The notes: generated by a model from the letters alone, not told the origin. 64,000 nt of DNA from Brevibacterium siliguriense (GCF_900105315.1 NZ_LT629766.1:1116001-1180000); one strand, 5' to 3'; numbered from the stretch's first letter, positions 30,006-38,247 are shown. A program made the numbers and translations.

Positions 30006-30427
30006 TGAGCGTATCCTCCTCGCCGCTGACCGGTCGATGACTCCGACTCTATGCGGTTGATCGTCTGCTTGGGGTGTTCGTCAGGAAACAATCTGTGTCA
30101 GACCCGGCACAGCACCTCTTGACCTCCCGAACGGTCAGGGAAAGAAAGATCGTGGACGCGTTCGCCCTAGCTGGGCGTGAATCCTGCCCGCTTTAGGAGC
30201 TTCACCTTGAGACGGTGCTGATGAAGAGATAGGTGAAATATTGCTGTCAGAAGCGTGTCCGACGACAGCCTTGACGCGGGTCTGAAGTTCTTGGACCGTG
30301 GGTCGAACATTCAGGCCGAATCAGTGACAGCGACGAATCCAGGCCCGGGTCGGTTCGACTTATTTGGTTATCGTAGTCCCGAGTTCCGATTTCTAATGCT
30401 CAGGCGCGTACCCAGGTAAGGAGCCTC
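30006..30427. other. Non-coding stretch before the Nudix-LOG gene
   Basis: No credible gene was found. The stretch is visibly richer in A+T than the surroundings and contains no long repeat, apart from a short TGACC/GGTCA dyad near 30120. It presumably holds the promoters of the RDD gene and, at its right end, of the Nudix-LOG gene, and may be remnant DNA of an islet near the tRNA. Confidence 0.4.
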
Positions 30428-31408
30428 ATGTCCGATCAGATTCTCGTCAGTGCGGTTGTCTTCAGTGACGAAGCCGGCCGCATACTCACCGTACGGAAGC
30501 GGGGCGCCGAGTTGCTCATGTTCCCAGGCGGGAAGCCAGAAACTGGCGAGTCCTCGGAGCAGGCGGCAGTTCGTGAAGTTGCAGAGGAGCTGGGGGTCGA
30601 GTTGGACGCTACCTGCCTTCGCCTGATTGGGGAATTTACGGCCCCGGCTGCGAACGAACCCGGCCAGGATGTGCGTGCCACCGTTTTCGAGCACCCTTGG
30701 GTCAGGGTCGATTCACCGCGGGCGGAAATTGAGCAGATCGAGTGGGTTCACCCGTCCGCCGAGGCGGCGAATCTCGCTCCGCTTCTGCGCGAAACAGTCT
30801 TTCCGAGGCTGAGAAACCGGCACCGTCTCGGGACCGTGGCAGTTTTCACCGGCTCTGCGTTCGGAAACACTCCGGAATTCGCACAAGCTGCAGAAGTTTT
30901 CGCGCGTAAAGTCGCAACCGCCGGAATTTCGATCGTGTACGGAGGCGGCGAGGTCGGATTGATGGGGGTCGTAGCTGACTCTGCGCTGGCTGTTGGAGGC
31001 ACTGTCCACGGGGTGATTCCCCAAAGCCTTGTCGACGGTGAGATCGGGCATTCGGGTCTTACGCGGCTCGACGTCGTTGCTGACATGCATGCTCGGAAGA
31101 GCCGGATGGCGGAGCTGGCCGATGGCTTCGTTGCCCTGCCCGGCGGGGCTGGGACGTTGGAAGAACTTTTCGAGGTTTGGACCTGGCAGCAATTGGGCCT
31201 ACATACTAAGCCCATCGCCTTATATGACGTAGGCGGTTTCTGGCAGCCGTTTTTGGCGATGGTCGATCAGATGGTAGCGAGCGGCTTCATCTCGTCGCGG
31301 TTTCGCGATTCACTCATCGTCAGTGAAGAACCCGATGCCCTTCTCGCGGAGTTGGCACGTTGGCGTCCGCAAGCTCCGAAGTGGGATGGCTCAGTCGACA
31401 AAGATTAG
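30428..31408 (+). CDS. Nudix hydrolase fused to LOG-family phosphoribohydrolase
   Basis: A 326-residue two-domain enzyme. Residues 1-130 are a Nudix domain with a complete box: GGKPETGE, then REVAEELGVE with the metal-binding glutamates. Residues about 138-320 are a LOG/TIGR00730 Rossmann domain with GGGEVGLMG and the catalytic PGGAGTLEE. LOG enzymes split nucleoside 5'-monophosphates into base and ribose-5-phosphate. Together the halves could turn a nucleoside di- or triphosphate to monophosphate and then to free base (inference). Base composition is visibly less G+C-rich than neighbours, suggesting transfer. Confidence 0.85.
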   Translation: MSDQILVSAVVFSDEAGRILTVRKRGAELLMFPGGKPETGESSEQAAVREVAEELGVELDATCLRLIGEFTAPAANEPGQDVRATVFEHPWVRVDSPRAEIEQIEWVHPSAEAANLAPLLRETVFPRLRNRHRLGTVAVFTGSAFGNTPEFAQAAEVFARKVATAGISIVYGGGEVGLMGVVADSALAVGGTVHGVIPQSLVDGEIGHSGLTRLDVVADMHARKSRMAELADGFVALPGGAGTLEELFEVWTWQQLGLHTKPIALYDVGGFWQPFLAMVDQMVASGFISSRFRDSLIVSEEPDALLAELARWRPQAPKWDGSVDKD

Positions 31409-31529
31409 ACCATTTCGTCGACTGTCGCATGTTGTCTGATGTTGCCACTTTTAGCTGTTGCTGGCTGCGAGGTTGTTGTCGCTGAATCGGTGGTCTCCTG
31501 GCGGCTAGGGTTATGGCGGTTAGCGCGTT

Positions 31530-31691
31530 GTGCCCGTCCGCGCTCGCGTTGAGTGGGAGAAGGACGGCCCCGAATGGATGGACGGTGAAGCGGTGCGCAT
31601 TGATCGCCGCGACGGCGCGATATTCGTCCGCCTTCATGACGGCAGATGCTCGACTCTTGGTGCGTGGTTGACCCCTGATGACCTGTGGTGA
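31530..31691 (+). CDS. Possible 53-residue protein
   Basis: A GTG-started frame reading PVRARVEWEKDGPEWMDGE after the initiator, with further Trp/Asp/Arg-rich residues and ending AWLTPDDLW. The composition is protein-like and resembles small basic/Trp-rich proteins carried by actinobacterial mobile DNA. No ribosome site is obvious and an in-frame stop lies just upstream (31521). It may be a genuine small gene or the tail of an older gene. It sits between the Nudix-LOG gene and the 3' side of tRNA-Lys, a common integration zone. Confidence 0.35.
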   Translation: MPVRARVEWEKDGPEWMDGEAVRIDRRDGAIFVRLHDGRCSTLGAWLTPDDLW

Positions 31692-31736
31692 GAGGGGGAG
31701 AGTGGGATTGCTTGTCAAAAATCTGTCAAAAATGAT

Positions 31737-31767
31737 GCAACCCCGAACCTGTGAGCTTCGGGGTTGC
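31737..31767 (-). terminator. Rho-independent terminator of tRNA-Lys
   Basis: A perfect 11-bp stem (GCAACCCCGAA / TTCGGGGTTGC) with a 9-nt loop. On the minus strand it is followed by a T-rich run (atcattttt). It begins 26 bases after the tRNA 3' end. Confidence 0.85.
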
Positions 31768-31793
31768 GGGGTATCGTGCCTGGTCAGGCTGGG

Positions 31794-31866
31794 TGGGCCC
31801 CGTGGGGATCGAACCCACGACCCGCGGATTAAAAGTCCGCTGCTCTACCAACTGAGCTAGAGGCCC
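31794..31866 (-). tRNA. tRNA-Lys (anticodon TTT)
   Basis: A 73-nt cloverleaf read on the minus strand. The acceptor arm GGGCCTC pairs with GGGGCCC (one G-T pair), the D arm is GCTCAGTTGGTAGAGC, and the anticodon stem GCGGA/TCCGC encloses loop CTTTTAA. The T arm is CGTGGGTTCGATCCCCACG with the invariant TTCGA, and the discriminator base is A. CCA is not encoded. The local DNA on its 3' side looks like accessory sequence. Confidence 0.97.
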
Positions 31867-31966
31867 CGCCCCATCACAAGCGCAGGACACAGGCCTGCTG
31901 ACGCATGATGGAGACGAACCAATAGTAGAGGTTCGCGCCCGAATTACTCAAACCAGCGCCCGCCGT

Positions 31967-31996
31967 CGTCGGGAGACCTTCGAACCCCTCCCGACG
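31967..31996 (-). terminator. Hairpin after the conserved hypothetical gene
   Basis: A perfect 9-bp stem (CGTCGGGAG / CTCCCGACG) with a 12-nt loop, 12 bases beyond the stop of the 32009-32947 gene. There is no T-tract. A second weaker dyad (CGAACC/GGTTCG) follows at 31915-31935. It probably protects or ends the mRNA before the tRNA gene. Confidence 0.55.
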
Positions 31997-32008
31997 CGGC
32001 CCCGCGGA

Positions 32009-32947
32009 TCACTTCTCCAGTCCGCGCTGATCCTCACCTGTGTAGGTGCGAGGCAGGCCGTCCGGAGACTCCAGCTCTTCGGGATCAAGGGGCTCGATGA
32101 CTTCGGACTCGATGGCCTTGTCTTTCTTCAGCTTCCCGGCCAGAGCACGGACATTGCGCAGGCCCGCAAGCAACTTCCGGTCCTTCTTCGGAGCGACGTA
32201 TTCCGGCTCGGTTTCGATGGGGAAGACCGTTGGAGCGGCACCGAAGGCCTCCTTCGATTCGGCGGCGACCTTCCGCGCCATCTGCGCGTTCACCACAGCG
32301 CCGATGACCGCGCCGATGCCGAAGGGCAGCAGACGGCCGACGAACGATCCGCCTGCACGGGCGGCGAATTTGCGGATGAAGGTCTTGCGCAGCTTGCGCA
32401 CGAGCAGATCGACCAGGGGAGTGGGCAGCTGCTTGGTCACAGTGGCACCCCAGCTGCCGAACATCGACTCCACGCCCCCGTTCTGCTTGCCGAATTTCTG
32501 GATGAGGTTCTTCCCGTCCTTGCCCAGCATGAGGCCGAGCACCAGGGCGTTCGCGCGCTTAGCGTCGGCTACCGGCAGTCCGTGGATCTCTGCGATCGCC
32601 TGCGCGAACAGGGCAGTGCCTTCGAGGAAGCCGGCGGTCTCCGCTCCAGCCACACCGAGCGCGGCAGTCGTACCCAGCCCCGGAACGGCCGCAGTCGCAC
32701 CGACCGCGGCGCCGCCCGAGGTGGTCAGGGCCAGGTAGTGCCGGCGAATGATCTTGATGAGCTCTTCGGGGGTCGCATCCGGGTGCCTCCGGCGCAGACT
32801 GCGCACGTATGCCAGGGCGACGGGTCGCTGCACGGACAGCAGACGCGACAACATCGACTGGGCGCGAGGATTGAGGGTGCCGTCGTCATTGACTGCCAAC
32901 TTCGCAGCCTTGTCGAGGCCCTTCTTCGCCACTGATGATTTTGCCAC
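32009..32947 (-). CDS. Conserved hypothetical protein with glycine-rich hydrophobic core
   Basis: A 312-residue protein I cannot place in a characterised family. Residues about 75-110 form a Gly/Ala-rich hydrophobic segment (GGAAVGATAAVPGLGTTAAL) reminiscent of EcsC/DUF697-type membrane-associated proteins. A second one lies near 205-225 (RLLPFGIGAVIGAVVNAQMA). The ends are Lys/Arg- and acid-rich. It looks like a peripheral or re-entrant membrane protein. It is divergent from the 33123 gene. Confidence 0.6.
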   Translation of the reverse strand: MAKSSVAKKGLDKAAKLAVNDDGTLNPRAQSMLSRLLSVQRPVALAYVRSLRRRHPDATPEELIKIIRRHYLALTTSGGAAVGATAAVPGLGTTAALGVAGAETAGFLEGTALFAQAIAEIHGLPVADAKRANALVLGLMLGKDGKNLIQKFGKQNGGVESMFGSWGATVTKQLPTPLVDLLVRKLRKTFIRKFAARAGGSFVGRLLPFGIGAVIGAVVNAQMARKVAAESKEAFGAAPTVFPIETEPEYVAPKKDRKLLAGLRNVRALAGKLKKDKAIESEVIEPLDPEELESPDGLPRTYTGEDQRGLEK

Positions 32948-33122
32948 GAGAGTTCCTCCTCGTTTCGGTCACTCGCGGCTGCGGGTCGCAGTCACGAATC
33001 AGACCTCAGTTTAATAGCGTCTGTTGTGAGTCCGGGGAGCAGAACCTGACCGTGCGGCGAAAGCGCGAATGTGCTCCACGTCCTAGTCCGCGCGCCCTCG
33101 CAGGGACTAAACTGCCCTGACC

Positions 33123-33710
33123 ATGTCACAGCGCGCATTCCACCGTCCCGTTCCCCTGGCCGACCTCGACTCCGTCGGTGCCGTCGACGATCCCGTCGCC
33201 CGCTCGGAGACCTCGCACGCCACCGCGGCACTGCTGCTCGGCGATGCGCACGGCAACCGCGATGAGGCTGCCACTAGGCGCTTCGTCGAACTCGCCGATG
33301 ACATCGGCTTCGAAATCATCGCCGAGATGTGGTCCGCCGCCCCCGCCGTCTCCGCACCCGGCGCACTGTGGCGCCTCTACGCCCTGCGCCAATGGATCAG
33401 AACCGCACCTCGCGAACTTGCCGAGATGTTCTCCGACGGCCAACGCCGCGTCACCGAAGGCATCGGCTACGACGAGATCCTCGCCGGCGTCGAACTGCCC
33501 GCCGGACCCGACGAGGTGGCCCACGCCATCGATGAGATCCTCGTCGGAGCCTTCCGAGGCGACGTCGTCATCGCGCTGCTGCGCGCCGCCGCCTTCGTCG
33601 GCATCTGTGCGTCCGGCACCGACGACCACGACACCGCAGTACGCCTGCACCAGCTCTCCGAAGACCTGTCCGATGCCGCCGTCGCCCATCGCCGAGGCGG
33701 CCTCGACTGA
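33123..33710 (+). CDS. Conserved actinobacterial hypothetical protein
   Basis: A 195-residue, mainly helical acidic protein with no transmembrane segment or motif I recognise. The middle (ALWRLYALRQWIRTAPRELAEMFSDGQ) resembles a fold of four or five helices, and the C-terminal half (EVAHAIDEILVGAFRGDVVIALLRAAAFVGICASG) is a conserved hydrophobic helix pair. The stop lies just after a copy of CGCCGAGGCGG read as Arg-Arg-Gly-Gly. It is upstream of the DUF47-Pit unit, but a 340-base spacer separates them. Confidence 0.65.
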   Translation: MSQRAFHRPVPLADLDSVGAVDDPVARSETSHATAALLLGDAHGNRDEAATRRFVELADDIGFEIIAEMWSAAPAVSAPGALWRLYALRQWIRTAPRELAEMFSDGQRRVTEGIGYDEILAGVELPAGPDEVAHAIDEILVGAFRGDVVIALLRAAAFVGICASGTDDHDTAVRLHQLSEDLSDAAVAHRRGGLD

Positions 33711-34050
33711 TCACGACCACACCGGCAGAACCCTCGCCGAGGCGGTCCCGCCCGACCGTATGAGCGCGGTCCCCACGGGGGCCGGATATTTTCACCCGAA
33801 CACGATATCGACTGTGAGATTCTCAACGACCGATCTGCCGCCTCGGCGGTGGATTCATGAGCATGAACGAGTATCGTAGGGGATGGCCTTCGGGCCACCG
33901 GACGCTGGATCGCTGAAGCCCCGGGCTCCAAATTCAGCCGCTTCGAGCGGCCTTCCGCCGAGAGGCGCTCTCGGTCCAGCGTTCGGCCTATACCACCCAG
34001 GCACCATGCAGATTCGTCCGGCTCGTCCGGGCCCCGGGCAGGAGGAGCGC
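33711..34050. other. Spacer before the DUF47-Pit unit with two 11-mer copies
   Basis: No credible gene is present. The spacer carries one copy of CGCCGAGGCGG (33735-33745) and one palindromic copy, CCGCCTCGGCGG (33838-33849). A relatively A+T-rich stretch (about 33785-33890) could hold the promoter for the phosphate transporter unit. Confidence 0.45.
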
Positions 34051-34671
34051 ATGCGGCTCAAGCGGGTACCGCAGGACAAAGTGTTCTACGAGCGATTATC
34101 CGACCTCGTCTCTCAGATGCGGCAGTGCAACCTGGTGCTCGCCGAACTCTCCGGAATCGAAATCAGCGAACGACGCGATGTCGCCGACCGCCTCCGCGAG
34201 ATCGGGGACAGGGCCGATGAGGACATGGGCGCGATGCTGCGCGCACTGCGCGAGAACTACATCACCCCGTTCGACCGCAACGACCTGTACCTGCTCAGCC
34301 ACCACATGCGCGATATCTGCCACCGGCTGCACGGAGTCGGTTATGTTCTCGCTTCCGGAGCCTTCGACCCGCTGCCGTCCGGCGTCCCCGAGACCTTGGC
34401 CGTGCTGTCGAACCAGACCGATCACACCTCGCGGATGATCACCCGACTGCCGGGCAAACTCGATCAGTGGGACTACGTTGACTCCATCAACCGGCTGACC
34501 TACCAGGTGGAGAGCCTGCAGTGGCGGATGTCGGACGCGGTGCCGAACTCCAAGCGCGGGCTGACGTATATGGCTGCAGTATCCCAACTCGGGCAGGCCT
34601 TCGTCCGCGCCGCCCACGGGTTCACCGAACTCGGCAAGGTCGTCGCAGCCATCGCGATCAAGGAGTCGTAG
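34051..34671 (+). CDS. DUF47/PhoU-like Pit accessory protein
   Basis: A 206-residue all-helical protein starting MRLKRVPQDKVFYERL, with GGAGGAG before the ATG at 34051; upstream in-frame codons have no ribosome site. PhoU-like features are the repeated helices with charged faces (e.g. DVADRLREIGDRADEDMGAML) that bind metal in the family. DUF47 proteins partner Pit permeases and may gate them. It ends four bases before pit. Confidence 0.85.
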   Translation: MRLKRVPQDKVFYERLSDLVSQMRQCNLVLAELSGIEISERRDVADRLREIGDRADEDMGAMLRALRENYITPFDRNDLYLLSHHMRDICHRLHGVGYVLASGAFDPLPSGVPETLAVLSNQTDHTSRMITRLPGKLDQWDYVDSINRLTYQVESLQWRMSDAVPNSKRGLTYMAAVSQLGQAFVRAAHGFTELGKVVAAIAIKES

Positions 34672-34674
34672 TCC

Positions 34675-35688
34675 GTGGAGCTGCTCTTGGCGGCAGTCGT
34701 CATCGCCGCGGTGATCTTCGCCGGCTCGAACGGATTCCATGACGCTGCCCTGACTGTCGGCAACGCGGTCGTCGGACGAGCGATGCGACCCGGGTGGGCG
34801 CTGAGCCTGGCCGTCATCTTCAACTTCATCGGTGCGCTCCTCGGCGAGGGGATCGCCATCGTCGTGGCCAACCAGATCGTGCTCTTCTCCGGCTCGGCCG
34901 ACCTCATCCTCACCAGCCTCATCATCGCCTTCGTGGCAGCGACGACGTGGAGCCTATTCACCTACTACTTGGCGCTGCCGGTGTCATCGACCCACTGCCT
35001 CATCGGCGGTCTCCTCGGCGCGGGAATCGTCTTCGGCTTCTCCGTCAACGTCGAGCACGCCATGAACAACGTGGTGTGGCCGCTGGTGCTCTCACCCATC
35101 CTCGGGTTCATCCTGGCGTGGGTGCTCACGCTCATCCTGTCGAAGACTCTGGCTTCCACCCCGCCGAAGCCGCTGTTCCGCGGCGCACGCATGGTCGATT
35201 CCGTGCTCACCGCGTCTCTGTCGCTCGTCCACGGAGTCCAGGACGCACAGAAGGTCGCGGCCCTGGTCATGGTCGGAATCCTCGCCGTTGAGGCGACCCC
35301 GCACGACGGTCTGTCCATCGTCGAGATCTCCTGGCCGGTGCGGATCCTCATCGCTGCGGCACTGGCTGCGGGCACCGGGCTGAGCGGGTGGCGAGTGGTC
35401 CAGACGCTGTCGGTGCGCATGGTCCGCCTCGACCCGCTCAAATCCTCCATCGCCGATGGCGCGGCCACGATCCTCATGTACACCGCAGCCCTGATCATGC
35501 GGGTTCCGGTGTCGCTGACCTTCGTCCTCGGCTCCTCGATCCTCGGCACCCAATACGCCGGACGCAAGGGCCACGCCAGAGCACGGTACTTCGTGCCGAT
35601 GTTCGGAGTCTGGCTCCTGACGATCCCGGCCGCAGCGCTGCTGGCGGTCGTTCTCGGGTGGATCGTCAAAGCCTCCGTCGGGTTCTGA
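34675..35688 (+). CDS. pit: Pit-family low-affinity phosphate permease
   Basis: A 337-residue polytopic transporter. The duplicated family signatures are GSNGFHDAALTVGNAV in helix 1 and SLVHGVQDAQKVAALVM in the second half, plus LALPVSSTHCLIGGLLGAG. It moves divalent metal-phosphate with protons. The GTG start is four bases after the DUF47 stop, so the pair form one unit. A second, high-affinity phosphate system (pst) lies 2.7 kb away. Confidence 0.9.
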   Translation: MELLLAAVVIAAVIFAGSNGFHDAALTVGNAVVGRAMRPGWALSLAVIFNFIGALLGEGIAIVVANQIVLFSGSADLILTSLIIAFVAATTWSLFTYYLALPVSSTHCLIGGLLGAGIVFGFSVNVEHAMNNVVWPLVLSPILGFILAWVLTLILSKTLASTPPKPLFRGARMVDSVLTASLSLVHGVQDAQKVAALVMVGILAVEATPHDGLSIVEISWPVRILIAAALAAGTGLSGWRVVQTLSVRMVRLDPLKSSIADGAATILMYTAALIMRVPVSLTFVLGSSILGTQYAGRKGHARARYFVPMFGVWLLTIPAAALLAVVLGWIVKASVGF

Positions 35689-35715
35689 CGTCCGGCCCGT
35701 TCTGGCACGCTCATA

Positions 35716-35757
35716 GGCGCCGGCCTGGCGCGCTCGCGGGCGCGCCGGGCCGGCGCC
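35716..35757 (+). terminator. 18-bp hairpin between convergent genes
   Basis: Arms 35716-35733 and 35740-35757 pair over 18 positions with one G-U pair and a 6-nt loop (tcgcgg). The stem is almost pure G+C. It lies between the pit stop and the convergent DUF4383 gene, has no T-tract, and probably ends transcripts from both sides. Confidence 0.75.
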
Positions 35758-35787
35758 GACGAAATCACTGACCACGTCACTGACGAA

Positions 35788-36246
35788 TCAGCCTCGTGAG
35801 TTCCGTCCGAAGACGAAACCGGTGGTGATCATGGCTGCAGCGAGGACGAAGTGCAGCCAGTTGTCGGCGGTGTTGAGTCCGACGAAGTTGCCCATCGACT
35901 CCATCGGAATCACCATTCCGTAGATCCACAGCACCGCGTAGATGATGCCGCCGACGATGAGATAGCTCTTCGCCAGCGGGCGTGAACGCAGTCCTAGCAT
36001 TCCGACGATGCCGAAGAGCAGATGGACGATATTGTGGAGCACCGTGACCTGGAAGAGTCCGAGCAGCGCGGCGTCCGTGTGATGTCCGGCGAAGCTGATC
36101 GAACCGAGGTTCGCGGTGATGCCCGGGACGAATCCGAGGATGCCCACGAGCAGGAACACCGCACCGAAGAGCCCGGAGACCATCTGCACCTGCGAACGGG
36201 TGCTGCGTGCAGCGGCGGGTGAATGTGACGACTTCGAGATATTCAT
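35788..36246 (-). CDS. DUF4383-family membrane protein
   Basis: A 152-residue four-helix protein. The start MNISKSSHSP is preceded by AAAGGA six bases upstream; longer forms are unlikely. The family pattern is seen in VTVLHNIVHLLFGIVGMLGLRS after helix 2, and LNTADNWLHFVLAAAMITTGF in helix 4, with His/Asn residues in membrane segments. Function is unknown in all members I know. It is monocistronic. Confidence 0.8.
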   Translation of the reverse strand: MNISKSSHSPAAARSTRSQVQMVSGLFGAVFLLVGILGFVPGITANLGSISFAGHHTDAALLGLFQVTVLHNIVHLLFGIVGMLGLRSRPLAKSYLIVGGIIYAVLWIYGMVIPMESMGNFVGLNTADNWLHFVLAAAMITTGFVFGRNSRG

Positions 36247-36338
36247 GACGATCCTTTCCCAAAGGTGGCTGACACCGATGATTCGGAGCCGATGCCGATT
36301 CGGATGGCTCATGGACGAAGTCTTTTGACAGCGGCCTC

Positions 36339-36931
36339 ATGCCAGTCCGCCGCTGTAGTCTGGTGGCTTTGGGAGCTTGGGCGGCGAAGCTGTGGCGCAG
36401 ACTGCTGGTCCTTCTGATTGGAGGGGTCGTCGCTGTGCCCTACATCGCGGTCATCATCTGGGCCGCGACCGCGTGGATCCAGATCAGTGATCGCTCTCTG
36501 GCACTGAGCATGCTCGCCTTCAGCATCATCGTCTTCATCCTGCTGTGCATTCCCACGTTCCTCGCCGTGATCCGCGCACTCGAGTGGACCTTGGCCGAAC
36601 AGCTCCTCGAACTGTCCATCCCCACCCCGCCGAGGCGGCCGACCTGGTCCGATCGTCTGCGCGGTGCCCGGTTCTACTTCGGGCGGATCCGCCGACCGAC
36701 CCGGAGGCCGTCATCGTTCTCTCGGCCGGACTCGTCCAGGTCCTTGCACCCTTGGCACCCCTTCTTCTCGTGGCCATAGTCATCGCCGAAGGCTACTTCC
36801 TGCCGCACTGCGCGCAGATCCTGCTCGGCCCCTCGGTGTCTGAGGCTGGTCCCAGGGATGGAACCGCCTTGAACGCGGCGTTGATATCGAGGAGGATCCA
36901 CCTGCAGGATCAGCGGGCGAATGGACCGTAG
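36339..36931 (+). pseudogene. Broken sensor-domain (kinase N-terminus) remnant
   Basis: The first frame (to about 36690) encodes two membrane helices and a RALEWTLAEQLLELSIPTPPRR loop like the putative-sensor domain of actinobacterial histidine kinases. After the RGARFYFGRI segment the continuation (VIVLSAGLVQVLAPLAPLLLVAIVIAEGYF) lies in another frame, so one frameshift has occurred. No kinase core follows; the sequence runs into the stop region of the next, oppositely oriented gene. I see no good ribosome site. It is a non-functional remnant. Confidence 0.6.
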
Positions 36932-37470
36932 GTGGCCAGCAGGTTGCCCTTGCTGGTTTGCTGTACGTCTTTGAGTGTCAGCCGTGTCGTCGATCCGCCT
37001 TCGAAGAGGGGGCGTCCGCTGCCGGCGACGACCGGGTGGATGGCCACAGTCAGTTCGTCGACGAGGTTCGCTTCGACGAGCTGACGGACAATCGACATCG
37101 ATCCCTCGACGGCGATCTTGCCTCCTTCGCCCGCTTTGAGTTCGCGAACGAAGTCAACGAGGTCGCCCTTGATGAGTGTCGAGTTCTCCCACTTGAGGTC
37201 GGGCTGTGACAGCGTCGTCGAGGCGATGTGCTTGGGAGTCGAGTTGATGAAGTCCGCGAACGGTGCGTCCTCGCCTTCGGTGTGATTCGGCCAGTGCCCT
37301 TCCCATTCCTGATACGTGACTCGGCCGAGGATGCAGTCGTCGACTCCTCCGATGACCGTGGTCATCCACTCGCCCATCTCCTGGTCGAAAGAATCGAATT
37401 GGAAGTTGAACGGATCGGATGCGATCCCGTCGAGTGACTGGAACAGAGCGGCGATGACTGTGCGGGGCAT
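36910..37470 (-). CDS. DHFR/RibD-C-like reductase
   Basis: A 186-residue protein of the dihydrofolate-reductase-like RibD C-terminal family, starting MPRTVIAALFQSLDGIA with GAGGAG six bases before the ATG at 37470. Family marks are SLDGIASDP, LGRVTYQEW and IAVEGSMSIVRQLVEANLVDEL, then HPVVAGSGRPLF. These proteins bind NADPH; most lone members have unknown substrates. It is divergent from the HxlR gene, which may regulate it. Confidence 0.85.
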   Translation of the reverse strand: MPRTVIAALFQSLDGIASDPFNFQFDSFDQEMGEWMTTVIGGVDDCILGRVTYQEWEGHWPNHTEGEDAPFADFINSTPKHIASTTLSQPDLKWENSTLIKGDLVDFVRELKAGEGGKIAVEGSMSIVRQLVEANLVDELTVAIHPVVAGSGRPLFEGGSTTRLTLKDVQQTSKGNLLATYGPFAR

Positions 37471-37518
37471 GGTGATCTCCTCAGTGAGTATTCGTTCGAG
37501 CCGTTGCGTTTCGTGCAG

Positions 37519-37566
37519 TGGTTCCAATAACTTCTAAGTTTAGAAAATAAACTATGGTTTCAATAA
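37519..37566. promoter_or_regulatory. Repeat-rich divergent promoter of the HxlR and DHFR-like genes
   Basis: An A+T-rich island in G+C-rich DNA. It contains a direct repeat TGGTTCCAATAA (37519-37530) and TGGTTTCAATAA (37555-37566), 36 bp apart. Between them is a dyad AGTTTA-gaaaa-TAAACT (37537-37553). Both divergent promoters must lie here; the repeats are candidate HxlR sites. Confidence 0.5.
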
Positions 37567-37593
37567 TGAACTCGCCTTGCTATGCTGTCAAGC

Positions 37594-38247
37594 ATGAAGT
37601 CGTACGGACAGTTCTGCGGTCTGGCTCGGGCCGCCGAGGTGCTGGGGGAGCGATGGTCATTCATCATCCTTCGAGACCTCCTCGTCGGTCCGAAGCGCTT
37701 CAATGAGCTTCGGCAGGGAAATCCCGGTATTCCCTCGAACCTCCTGACCACACGATTGCGCGAGCTCGAGGCTGCCGAGATCGTCGAGCGCAGCATCGAC
37801 GGGCGCAGCGTCGTCTACCGTCTCAGCGAATACGGTTCGGACCTCGGCCCCGTGCTCATCGAACTCGGACGCTGGGGCTCACGTCGCATGATTGAGGCGC
37901 GTGAGGGTGAGATTCCGACCGACAGTTCCTTGGCGGCCGCGCTGCTCACCTCTCGAACCGAGTCGAAGGTGCAGCCGTTCAGCGTCGAAGTGACCGCCGG
38001 TCCTGCGATCGCCCACGCTGAGGTGAGCGAGTCGGGGGTGCAGGTGGAAGAAGGCGCCGATCCGACCGCACAGCTCTTCGTCAGCGGTCCGGGTCTGCGG
38101 AGACTCCTCGCCGACGGTAATGCGGAGGCGGCCGTGGCGGCCGGAACGGTGACTGTCGACGGGGACGAGTCCCTGCTGAACGAGTTCATTCGCTCTTTCC
38201 ACGCGCCCCTGGACGACAGTGTCGGCAACGCGGCGCCCGAGAAATAG
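37594..38247 (+). CDS. HxlR-family regulator with SCP2-like C-terminal domain
   Basis: A 217-residue protein. The HxlR winged helix covers about 1-100 (CGLARAAEVLGERWSFIILRDLL, then FNELRQGNPGIPSNLLTTRLREL). Residues about 110-210 look like a sterol-carrier/SCP2-type domain (VTAGPAIAHAEVSESG... TVTVDGDESLLNEF), an arrangement common in actinobacteria. The ATG at 37594 is preferred (MKSYGQFC); one four codons earlier is possible. It probably controls the divergent DHFR-like gene in response to a hydrophobic or redox-active ligand. Confidence 0.83.
   Translation: MKSYGQFCGLARAAEVLGERWSFIILRDLLVGPKRFNELRQGNPGIPSNLLTTRLRELEAAEIVERSIDGRSVVYRLSEYGSDLGPVLIELGRWGSRRMIEAREGEIPTDSSLAAALLTSRTESKVQPFSVEVTAGPAIAHAEVSESGVQVEEGADPTAQLFVSGPGLRRLLADGNAEAAVAAGTVTVDGDESLLNEFIRSFHAPLDDSVGNAAPEK

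Noticed and set aside
30428-31408. Lysine decarboxylase annotation for the LOG domain
   Set aside because: PGGxGTxxE Rossmann proteins of this kind are phosphoribohydrolases; there is no PLP-binding motif.
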